Assembly: GCA_945865635.1 (NCBI GenBank)
Contig: CAMBEP010000003.1
Coordinates: forward strand, 1-64,000
DNA: 64,000 nt
Direction: 5' to 3'
From: Candidatus Kuenenia stuttgartensis
Lineage (GTDB): Bacteria; Planctomycetota; Planctomycetia; Isosphaerales; Isosphaeraceae
A program made the translations under genes and the position numbers. Below are positions 38,545-46,789 of the stretch, in pieces. How positions within the stretch are numbered: the stretch's first letter is position 1; every line of letters begins with the position of its first letter. The notes under the pieces are model-generated. The model was given only the letters and a program-made list of their open reading frames with translations, searched no databases and was not told the origin of the DNA.

Positions 38545-41500
38545 AACCTTATTTAAAAGATATAAGAGTTAAGCTAATAATAATTACTATTGTAATTATT
38601 CTGTATATCTGCACACTTCAATACAGACAAAGAATTGCAATTTATAAAATAAAAACTAAAATGTATAACTCTGATTACGAATCCGCTATAATGTTAATAG
38701 ATTCTGCACAGAAGGATATTATATCATACTATACAGATAGTTTTAATAGAGAGGAGTTGTATTACTTAAAAGGAATATGCTTTTCTGATCTAGGACGAAA
38801 GAAAGAGGCATTGCAAACACTTAACAAAGTCAAGTATGGCCAACACTTTTTGGCAAAGTCACTTTTAAAAGTTTCAGATATCGAATTAGAGCAAGGAAAC
38901 TGGCGATTAGCTGAGGAGAATTTAATAGACCTAAAGAACCGCTCAACATTTTCTTCTTTGAGTTTAAACGATAAACGTGATACCCTTTTAAGACTTGATC
39001 GATATTATCGAATGCAATGTCGATTTAAAGACGCAGCTGAGGTTTTAAAAGAACTAATATCAATGAGCGATAATCCGGTTGCGTTGATTAAAGATTTGTG
39101 GATAACCGTTCGCGGTACTCCACCATATGAGACTATTGAGAAAGCTATCCAAACATGTGAGTTACTGAACCCGGATGATAGTAGATTATGGCTTGCAAAA
39201 TCTATAGTGTTTACTCAACGTAGTCAATTTAAAGAGGCAGACAAGGCTTTGGACTTCTGCGAATTACCTATTAATCATCCTGATAAATCTGTGTATCTTG
39301 CTAGAATGAGATTGGCCAGGGCAACACATTCACCACATAAAGCGTTGGATGCTGCACAAAGAATTGGACCTCATGATTTTACTATTGTTGAGAAATATGA
39401 ATGGGCAGAGTATTTTGCAGAATCGAGAAAGGATTTATTAGAACAGCAACGGGCGTTAGAATTTCTTTATGCAATTGATCCTTATAACACTATCGTGCTC
39501 TCGAAATATTCAGATTTTGCATATAAATCAGGAAAAACCATATTATCACTTCAACTACGAGAGAAGAAAGCAATTGTAGATAAAGCACTCGAAACTTATG
39601 GAAAGAATGTTCTTTCACTAGAGACTCCCAAAACCATCGAGTCTTTCTTTAAACTAGCTGAATCTGCAAGAAATTGCGGAATGCTATTTGAAGGTCGTCT
39701 CTTTTGTAATACGGTATTGAAAATGAATTCCAATCACATTCCTGCACTACAACTCTCTGATAGTTTGGTTAATGATTTAAAAGAATTAAATCTTTCTATC
39801 TCTCAATTGCCTAGCATTAACATAAACTGGTTAGGAAATGATTCCGTGATAAATACTACAAGTTTGTCGCTAGTCAATTTAGATTCATTACCTCCTCAGT
39901 ACCCAGTTTTCCGTGATGATTCAAAAACCTCTAAATTAGTCTTTACATTTAATAATGGTGAGACAAGCATTCGTCAGATGCCTGTTGCGCTCAGTGGTGG
40001 AATTGCTCTTCTTGACTATGATAACGATGGCTGGCAAGATGTGTTTGTGATTCAAGGTGGTTTATTCCCATATGCCTCAAAGGAAGCATTGATTTCTTCT
40101 GGAGATCGATTATTTCGGAATCTTCATAATGGTGATTTTGAAGATGTAACTTCAAAATCAGGTTTACCGATTTCTAGTACTGGATATAGCCATGGTGTTG
40201 CAATTGGTGATATTAATAATGATGGATTTAGCGATATTTTTATTACACGTTTTGGTGCTTACCTTCTCTACATAAATTCAGGTAATGGAACTTTTAGGGA
40301 TGCCTCTGTAGAATGGAAACTTGACGGATTTCGTGACTGGCCAACCTCTGCTGCATTTGCTGATCTAGACAACGACGGCGACCTTGATTTATATGTCTGT
40401 CATTATGTAGTTTGGGATGAACATAATCCAAGGCTTTGTCGAAACGGTCAGACTTTCTCGTATATGTCCTGCAATCCCACTACCTGTAAAGCTCGCTCCG
40501 ATCATTTATTTCGAAACGATCAGGGCAAGTTTACCGATATCTCAGATTACTCAGGTGTTACACAATCTGATGTCAATGGTCGTGGTCTAGGAGTCATAGC
40601 TTCAGATCTTGATAAAGATGGTTTAATGGATTTATTTATCGCAAACGACAAATCTGCCAATTTTCTTTTTCATAATAAAGGTAATATGAAGTTTGAGGAA
40701 GTTGCACAAGTTACTGGAGTAGCAGGAAGTGCTGAAGGAAGCTATCAGGCTGGAATGGGTGTAGCCTGTGGTGACTACGACCACGATGGTGATATGGATT
40801 TGGCGGTCACAAATTATTATGGCGAATCAACTACACTTTATCAGAATCTTGGTGGACTAGTCTTCTCAGATCGAACTTCAGTATCTGGACTTGCTGCAGC
40901 TTCTCGACTACGACTTGGATTCGGAATCGCTTTTTCTGATTTTAATAATGATGGTCTACTCGACCTTTTTACAGCTAATGGCCACACTGATGATATGAAA
41001 GATCTCCCTTATAGAATGCCGGCCCAATTACTGTTAGGTCAAACAAATGGTCGTTGGTTTGATACATCCAATACTATAAGTGAGCCACTTTCTATTCCAC
41101 ACCTGGGTCGAGGCCTTGCAGTTGGAGATATGGATAACGATGGGTTTATGGATGGAATTCTTCTTCCTCAGAATGAGCCACTTGTCTATTTTCATAATAT
41201 CACAAAGAATAAGAATCATTGGTTGACCGTAAAATTGATTGGTGTAAAGTCAAATCACGATGGAGTTGGATGTAAGGTAACTTTGAATACTAAGAAAGGA
41301 ATTCAATTTTCAGAGCATTTTGGTGGTGGCAGTTATCAGTCGAGTAGTGATCAGAGAATACATTTTGGTTTTATGGAAGATGTTAAACCAGATTTACTTG
41401 AAATACGGTGGCCATCAGGTACACTGGACCGTATCAACAATCCTTCATATGATACGGTTCTCGAAATCATTGAAGGATCAGGCGAGGCCATTCCGACTCG

Positions 41501-41567
41501 TAGAGTAGTTCATCAATCATCAGAAACCTCAGAAGCACAATCCAATCACAGGGGCAAACCAAAATGA
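38541..41567 (+). CDS. TPR-CRTAC1 fusion protein, tandem paralogue
   Basis: 1,008 residues, the same layout as its upstream neighbour: membrane segment at about 10-26, TPR-like helices to about 430, then FG-GAP/VCBS blades (GIALLDYDNDGWQDVFV, GVAIGDINNDGFSDIFITRF, GMGVACGDYDHDGDMDLAVTN) and ASPIC/UnbV (LEIRWPSGTLD). The propeller halves match closely (for example SDHLFRNDQGKFTDIS in both), while the TPR halves differ much more. The Cys insert is RLCRNGQ...MSCNPTTC. Likely a tandem duplication with TPR divergence, so the two may share a ligand class but bind different partners. It overlaps both neighbours by ATGA, four bases each. Confidence 0.9.
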   Translation: MKPYLKDIRVKLIIITIVIILYICTLQYRQRIAIYKIKTKMYNSDYESAIMLIDSAQKDIISYYTDSFNREELYYLKGICFSDLGRKKEALQTLNKVKYGQHFLAKSLLKVSDIELEQGNWRLAEENLIDLKNRSTFSSLSLNDKRDTLLRLDRYYRMQCRFKDAAEVLKELISMSDNPVALIKDLWITVRGTPPYETIEKAIQTCELLNPDDSRLWLAKSIVFTQRSQFKEADKALDFCELPINHPDKSVYLARMRLARATHSPHKALDAAQRIGPHDFTIVEKYEWAEYFAESRKDLLEQQRALEFLYAIDPYNTIVLSKYSDFAYKSGKTILSLQLREKKAIVDKALETYGKNVLSLETPKTIESFFKLAESARNCGMLFEGRLFCNTVLKMNSNHIPALQLSDSLVNDLKELNLSISQLPSININWLGNDSVINTTSLSLVNLDSLPPQYPVFRDDSKTSKLVFTFNNGETSIRQMPVALSGGIALLDYDNDGWQDVFVIQGGLFPYASKEALISSGDRLFRNLHNGDFEDVTSKSGLPISSTGYSHGVAIGDINNDGFSDIFITRFGAYLLYINSGNGTFRDASVEWKLDGFRDWPTSAAFADLDNDGDLDLYVCHYVVWDEHNPRLCRNGQTFSYMSCNPTTCKARSDHLFRNDQGKFTDISDYSGVTQSDVNGRGLGVIASDLDKDGLMDLFIANDKSANFLFHNKGNMKFEEVAQVTGVAGSAEGSYQAGMGVACGDYDHDGDMDLAVTNYYGESTTLYQNLGGLVFSDRTSVSGLAAASRLRLGFGIAFSDFNNDGLLDLFTANGHTDDMKDLPYRMPAQLLLGQTNGRWFDTSNTISEPLSIPHLGRGLAVGDMDNDGFMDGILLPQNEPLVYFHNITKNKNHWLTVKLIGVKSNHDGVGCKVTLNTKKGIQFSEHFGGGSYQSSSDQRIHFGFMEDVKPDLLEIRWPSGTLDRINNPSYDTVLEIIEGSGEAIPTRRVVHQSSETSEAQSNHRGKPK

Positions 41568-42667
41568 TGACAATACTGTCATTTCCAAAACGAAACATGC
41601 GATTCCAAAACCAATTCATCAGTTGGTCGCTGTTTTTCTTACTGATCTTACCTGGCTGCGGTAGTTCGACAAATCCAACAAGATCCTTAAGTACTTCAGA
41701 TTCTTTAAAGTCAACGTCTAAACAATCGGTCAGAATAGAATCCGACAAGATGTTAGAAAAGAAAGTCGCAATCATTCGTCTGAATAATCCTGATTATGGA
41801 GATGAAGCGCTTAATAAAGATATCGAGGATGGTATTAAACAGGGTAAAACACAGTATCACAAACACACATTGATCGATTACGATGCAAGAGGAAACATCG
41901 ATAATGTTTTACCGATCATTAATAAAGCAATTGCAGAGGGTGCTGAAATTATTGTTACTTTACTTGATTCCACTACTGATATTGCGTTTCGAAGAAAGTC
42001 TATCCAACCAATTGTTTTTGCAATGGCTAATCAACCGCTTGCAATGGGTTTTGGGAAGTCAGATAAGGATCATGATCCAAATATTACTGGCGCCTATTTG
42101 CCACACCACTTAACCTTGACAGTGGAAATTGCGCGAGGTAGTCTGCCAAAGGCAAATAAGTTGGCAATTCTGTATGACCCAACAGATCCTTTAAGCTCGA
42201 TACATAAAGATGCACTTTTAAGGTGCAATTGGGAAAGTGTTAAACCATTGATTGCACCTTACCTAAAAGGACAGGATTGGTCGAAGCTAATGACAGAATT
42301 AAAGACAAAAGATGCAGCAGCAATATTGCTGACGAATGGTCTGGGTCCACAATCAACTGTAGTCATTTCAGAGGCGGAGAAGGTCAAATTGCCCGTCTTC
42401 GGAACACTAAGTAGGCAAGCTGTACAAGGAGCTATTTTCACCAGAGAACCTTCTTTAAGATGGAGTGGTTTTGAAGTTGGTCGACGTGTGGCACGTATCA
42501 TCAATGGTGATCTTCCTGTGAATATTCCATTTGTTGAAGGTGATCATTATGTTACCGTTGTCAACACTGCTGCTGCAAAACGTATCGGAGTCACAATACT
42601 GCCTGCCATCATGCGTGACATAAAAGACGTGAGCGGAAAAAGTTTTGTAGCTGGAGCTAAACAATAA
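41564..42667 (+). CDS. ABC_sub_bind family lipoprotein (TrpX-like substrate-binding protein)
   Basis: 367 residues. A lipoprotein signal ends in LILPGC (Cys near residue 32). The mature part has the two-lobe fold of the ABC_sub_bind family: KKVAIIRLNNPDYGDE, GAEIIVTLLDSTTDIAF, QPIVFAMANQPLAMGF, KLAILYDPTDPLS and VFGTLSRQAVQGAIF, then the RRVARIINGDLP tail. Known members serve ABC importers of amino acids or similar. No permease or ATPase is next to it; the nearest ATPase in the window is 11.5 kb away. It is coupled to the TPR-CRTAC1 genes by an ATGA overlap, so it probably works with them. ATG 41597 is an alternative start. Confidence 0.85.
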   Translation: MMTILSFPKRNMRFQNQFISWSLFFLLILPGCGSSTNPTRSLSTSDSLKSTSKQSVRIESDKMLEKKVAIIRLNNPDYGDEALNKDIEDGIKQGKTQYHKHTLIDYDARGNIDNVLPIINKAIAEGAEIIVTLLDSTTDIAFRRKSIQPIVFAMANQPLAMGFGKSDKDHDPNITGAYLPHHLTLTVEIARGSLPKANKLAILYDPTDPLSSIHKDALLRCNWESVKPLIAPYLKGQDWSKLMTELKTKDAAAILLTNGLGPQSTVVISEAEKVKLPVFGTLSRQAVQGAIFTREPSLRWSGFEVGRRVARIINGDLPVNIPFVEGDHYVTVVNTAAAKRIGVTILPAIMRDIKDVSGKSFVAGAKQ

Positions 42668-42669
42668 TT

Positions 42670-44976
42670 ATGTGTACTTTCAAGAAATTAATAAGATCTG
42701 TCTTCAAGGGGGCACTTCTGTGCGCTCCACTATTGTTAATCTTTGGATTATGGGAAGAAAGGAACGACTTCTTTCCTAATAAAAATATGAAAAAAATTCA
42801 GAGTTCTGACTTGAAAAGAACAGACCCAAAAGTAAGTTTGATTTCCGATAACTTTGTTGATGACAGTGGTTATGGTATCGCATTCCCTTATACACCCGAG
42901 ATTCTTGATAGAACAGACTTGAGCCTATGTTATAATGCAGCTAAAGAGAGATATTCCAAAGCCAAGTATGATCTACTATTACAATTAAATCATCTTGACA
43001 GACAAGACAAGTCATTAAACGATTACGATGAGAAACATGCACTGTTAAAATGTTTTCTTGGTCTTATGGAAATGTATGAAGGCCATTTTCAAGAGGCTGA
43101 TCGCTTTTTTAAAGAGGCAGATAGAGACGGTTCAGACATATCAGAAGAATTTAGGTCGAACCTGATCGCACTTAGGGGATTAGCATCTCTTCGTGCTGGT
43201 GAACAAGACAATTGCGTTGAATGTGTAGGTCAATCAACCTGTATTTATCCAATTTCTCCGGATGCAGTCCATCAATTTCAGGATGGATCCAGAACATCAA
43301 TTGTTTTTTTTCAGAAATATTTGAGCAAACGTCCTAATGATCTTGGTATTAAATGGCTTGACCATGTGGCTCGAATGACAATCGGCGAAAAGCGGTTGGA
43401 TGTCGACGACAAGACTTATTTGCTTTCTGGATGGTATAGCATGAGGAATAAGAACTTACGTTTTACCAATAGGGCTCAGGATGTTGGAGTTGGTCGCCGC
43501 GGACCAAATATGCTTGGTGGGTCGATCTGGGACGACTTTAATGGTGATAATCGACCTGATCTTTTAATAACGTCTGGGGACTGGGATATTGGCACTTCCG
43601 TTTTCGTTCAGAAACCTGATGGCAATTATACTGATATTGGTAGAAACTCCGGTTTGGAAGATCAGCGAATGTCGGTAAATGTTTCTTCTGCAGACTATGA
43701 TAACGATGGGGACTTAGATGCATTACTAATCCGTGGAGGCTGGGAAACTCCTTATCGTCTTACTCTTCTGCGCAACAGAGGTGATGGTTCTTTTGAAGAT
43801 GTGACAATATCTGCTGGTTTTTTTGAACCAATTGCATCACAGTCGGCTTGCTGGGGTGATTATGATCTTGATGGTGACTTGGATTTATATGTAGCTGGAG
43901 AATATCATGATCGTAATGCAACTCCATTAAATCACAATCGCCTTTATCGCAACAATGGCGATGGAACTTTCGTAGATGTAGCTGATAAAGCAGGTGTTAT
44001 TAATCAGGGTTGGGCGAAAGGTGTTGTCTTCGGAGATTATAATAACGATGGAAAACCTGATTTATACGTCAGTAACATGAATGGATTTAATCGTCTTTAC
44101 AAGAACCTAGGTGATGGTACGTTTGTGGATGTTGCTCCTGAATTGAATTTGATTGAGCCAATTCGAAGTTTTTCATGCTGGTTTTGGGATTACAACAATG
44201 ATGGCTGGCAAGATTTATTAGTAACAGGATTTGGAGCGAATCTCCAAGAGATTGTAATGGACATGTCAGGAAAAAAACCTGAGAAAGCGGAACGGTCCAG
44301 ACTTTATCATAATCTCAGTGGCAAGGGATTCAAAGATGTTACGAAAGAAACTGGCCTTGATTTCGTTACTCTCCCCATGGGCTCGAATTATGCGGATTAT
44401 GACAACGACGGGTTTCTGGATTTCTATCTAGCAACGGGTCGTCCTCCTTATTCAATCCTTATACCCAATCGCATGTTTCGAAATATCAACGGACAAGCGT
44501 TTAGTGATAGTACTGTTGAAACAGGTACTGGCCATTTGCAAAAGGGCCATGGCGTCTCTTTTGCTGATGGCGATTCTGATGGAGATCTTGACTTGTTTGT
44601 ACAAACAGGTGGCCAGACACCTGCGGACAAGTCACATAATGTTTTTTTTGAAAATCCAGGCCATGGTCGTCACTGGCTTAAACTGAAACTTGAAGGCACT
44701 AAGTCGAATCGATGTGCTATTGGTACCAAAATAGAAGCACGTTTTCAATTACAGAATGGACTATATCGTATTATACATCGCGTTGTTAGTGCTGGATCAA
44801 GTTTTGGCGGCAACAGTTTAGTTGTTCATTTAGGTTTGGATTCGGCAAATACCGTATCAGACCTTACGATACGCTGGCCAAGTGGATGCACTGAAACATT
44901 CTCAAATATTCAATCGGATCAATTTTTTCATTTAAAAGAGGGGACTCTTGTATTGGATAAAATCGTTCTAAAATAG
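42670..44976 (+). CDS. CRTAC1-family protein with helical N-terminal region
   Basis: 768 residues, last gene of the AT-rich operon, two bases after the previous stop. It has a membrane segment at about 10-25 (FKGALLCAPLLLIFGLW), then helical/TPR-like sequence to about 250 (LLKCFLGLMEMYEGHFQEAD), then FG-GAP/VCBS blades (SIWDDFNGDNRPDLLITSG, SSADYDNDGDLDALLI, CWGDYDLDGDLDLYVAGEY, VVFGDYNNDGKPDLYVSN) and a C-terminal ASPIC/UnbV (LTIRWPSGCTE). Unlike the other four CRTAC1 proteins here it lacks the C...YC insert. It is a divergent member of the family. The role is unknown. Confidence 0.88.
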   Translation: MCTFKKLIRSVFKGALLCAPLLLIFGLWEERNDFFPNKNMKKIQSSDLKRTDPKVSLISDNFVDDSGYGIAFPYTPEILDRTDLSLCYNAAKERYSKAKYDLLLQLNHLDRQDKSLNDYDEKHALLKCFLGLMEMYEGHFQEADRFFKEADRDGSDISEEFRSNLIALRGLASLRAGEQDNCVECVGQSTCIYPISPDAVHQFQDGSRTSIVFFQKYLSKRPNDLGIKWLDHVARMTIGEKRLDVDDKTYLLSGWYSMRNKNLRFTNRAQDVGVGRRGPNMLGGSIWDDFNGDNRPDLLITSGDWDIGTSVFVQKPDGNYTDIGRNSGLEDQRMSVNVSSADYDNDGDLDALLIRGGWETPYRLTLLRNRGDGSFEDVTISAGFFEPIASQSACWGDYDLDGDLDLYVAGEYHDRNATPLNHNRLYRNNGDGTFVDVADKAGVINQGWAKGVVFGDYNNDGKPDLYVSNMNGFNRLYKNLGDGTFVDVAPELNLIEPIRSFSCWFWDYNNDGWQDLLVTGFGANLQEIVMDMSGKKPEKAERSRLYHNLSGKGFKDVTKETGLDFVTLPMGSNYADYDNDGFLDFYLATGRPPYSILIPNRMFRNINGQAFSDSTVETGTGHLQKGHGVSFADGDSDGDLDLFVQTGGQTPADKSHNVFFENPGHGRHWLKLKLEGTKSNRCAIGTKIEARFQLQNGLYRIIHRVVSAGSSFGGNSLVVHLGLDSANTVSDLTIRWPSGCTETFSNIQSDQFFHLKEGTLVLDKIVLK

Positions 44977-45500
44977 TCTCTTCAGCAACTTTAGTGGCTG
45001 ACTATTGCAACAATTCTGGTTCTTGATCAGACTTTGGTTATGAGCGAACTCACCAAACACTACCGGTTCTTGCTGTGACTGGACCAGTCCTTGTTTTGGT
45101 TCACTGTGAAATGAAGAAACCAACCTCTCGACTAAGCTACTTTTTATTGTTCAGAAATGGTTAGATTTTCGCATTCGGTCTTGAACTAAAAGGTAAGACA
45201 CAGTGGCGTCCTACCAGTCTACTTTGTTTACAGGCACTTGACTGACGCTCAGCTTGTGTCCGCACAGAGCCTTGTCCTTCAGCCAAGCCTAATTAATCGT
45301 CCCTGAAAGAAACAGAAACACTTGATTTTACAATCGTTATACTCCGCGCGAGAATCAAAGACACATTCCCAACTCGCCCCAATTCTAGTATGGCTGATTT
45401 TATCCGCCCGATTTTGCGTCTAGATCACATCGTCATTAAGATGCTTATTTTAACAGGCTGAGAGGGGTTTAAACTATAAGGATAGGGTAATAAGAATATT
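44977..45500. other. Intergenic region between convergent genes, holding an IS remnant
   Basis: No gene is seen in these 524 bases. The only recognisable element is the IS630 end at 45338-45434. The rest, including an odd palindrome GACTGGACCAGTC near 45078, shows no coding sign. Confidence 0.5.
45338..45434 (+). mobile_element. Solo end of an IS630-type element
   Basis: These 97 bases match the reverse complement of 57891-57987, the promoter-side end of the IS630 element, with four mismatches (93/97 by direct comparison). The match begins exactly at the TA that bounds the full element. It runs through the start of a coding frame (ATG GCT GAT TTT..., equal to MTDFIRPILRLDHIV there) and then stops abruptly. 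Confidence 0.85.
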
Positions 45501-46733
45501 TCAGAGTTTAAGAAACTGGTCAAGCTGGAAGATCCGTTTTTGAATTTCTGGATTGAGAGGATCTTTCACAAGAACTTGACGGAACCAAGCACGTGCAATA
45601 TCATGACGACCAATTATGTTAGCTATTTCTGCAATATTTATCAACCAAGTTGGATCGTCACGATGTAAGGTTGCAATTGATTTCTGGGAAAGATCTTCGA
45701 GTCGGTCTATTTGGCTTAGACGTAATTCATAAGGCAAAACAGATTCTATTTTCTTCTGCAATCTTTGCACCAGAACCATCAACTGATTAACTTCGCGATC
45801 CAACGGTTTATAAGATATTGCCAGGATCAGATTTCTTTCAGCCAACTTATAATTCTTAGCTTCGGCCTGAATTAGACTTGTTAATCGATAATATCGAAAG
45901 CTTTCTAAAGAATCATTTTTATGTCCTAAATGAATTTGGTTTATTTGTTTTTCAGATTCAAGAAGGTTTCCGCAATCCCATTCAATTTCAGCCAGTGAGA
46001 GCTGTGCTTTGATTAAGTCTGAATCTGGCAAATTGATTTTCAGAATTATCTTGATAGATTTCTTGGCCTTATCAAATTCCCCACGATTTCTGTAGTCATC
46101 TACTAAAGCCAATAAAGAAAAGGTGTCTGTTGGATCCGCTTTAACAAACGCATCCAAGAGAACTGCAATCTCTCGGAGAGATGCATCAGGTCTTCTATCA
46201 CAAGTCCAATGAATCAATTGATCACGAGTCATAGCCGAAAGCTCATCTATTTTAATATAACAATCGTTACGTTCTTTTAATCGGTTCTGAATATCATAAA
46301 TACTAGCAAGCAAAGTTAATGGAGCAGGGGAAGTTGGATCCAATTGAGCAGATTTTTTAAGAGATGTTTCAGCCTTTTTGGCAAATCTGGTCCTAAAGAA
46401 GTGTATACGTCCTTCGTTCAATCGTGCTAAAGCCGCAGATTTATCATCATCACCTACTATTTCCAACTGTTTAAGGGCTTGATTTATATCATTGATTTTA
46501 TCGAAGAATGCAGCAAGTTGGATCCGATCGATGGAACTGATTTTTACTGAATCTTCTTTCAAGATTCGTATGACAGCCGCATTTGCGACTTCTTCAGAGG
46601 CTGAATTCGTCTGTTTTAGATACTTATCAAGAATGTCTCGATCTAACTGAGGAGTAGATGGTTGTCCGCATCCTGACAGATAGAAGATCATCGTTACGAT
46701 TGCAACGATTTCGTTTTTTCGTATATTATTCAT
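45501..46733 (-). CDS. TPR lipoprotein
   Basis: About 410 residues. A short signal with the lipobox YLSGC is followed by alpha-helical repeats of the TPR type (AALARLNEGRIHFFRTRFAKK, LALVDDYRNRGEFDKAKKSI, YKLAERNLILAISYKP). I use ATG 46733, which has AGGAAC upstream and gives a 22-residue lipoprotein signal; a GTG at 46793 overlapping the previous stop is the alternative. It is the last gene of the PSD1-DUF1501-CRTAC1-TPR run and is comparable to the TPR next to CRTAC1 at 11687-12952. It probably docks the propeller (inference). Confidence 0.82.
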   Translation of the reverse strand: MNNIRKNEIVAIVTMIFYLSGCGQPSTPQLDRDILDKYLKQTNSASEEVANAAVIRILKEDSVKISSIDRIQLAAFFDKINDINQALKQLEIVGDDDKSAALARLNEGRIHFFRTRFAKKAETSLKKSAQLDPTSPAPLTLLASIYDIQNRLKERNDCYIKIDELSAMTRDQLIHWTCDRRPDASLREIAVLLDAFVKADPTDTFSLLALVDDYRNRGEFDKAKKSIKIILKINLPDSDLIKAQLSLAEIEWDCGNLLESEKQINQIHLGHKNDSLESFRYYRLTSLIQAEAKNYKLAERNLILAISYKPLDREVNQLMVLVQRLQKKIESVLPYELRLSQIDRLEDLSQKSIATLHRDDPTWLINIAEIANIIGRHDIARAWFRQVLVKDPLNPEIQKRIFQLDQFLKL

Positions 46734-46789
46734 CGAGTTCCTGAATTCCGATGGGTTTTGTCGTAATCTCATAAAATATGATTTCTCTG

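Noticed and set aside
36900..44976. Repeated DNA motifs in CRTAC1 genes suggesting a CRISPR or tandem repeat
   Set aside because: The recurring GATxxxAATGATGG units code Ca-binding FG-GAP loops at blade spacing; they are not identical repeats with spacers.
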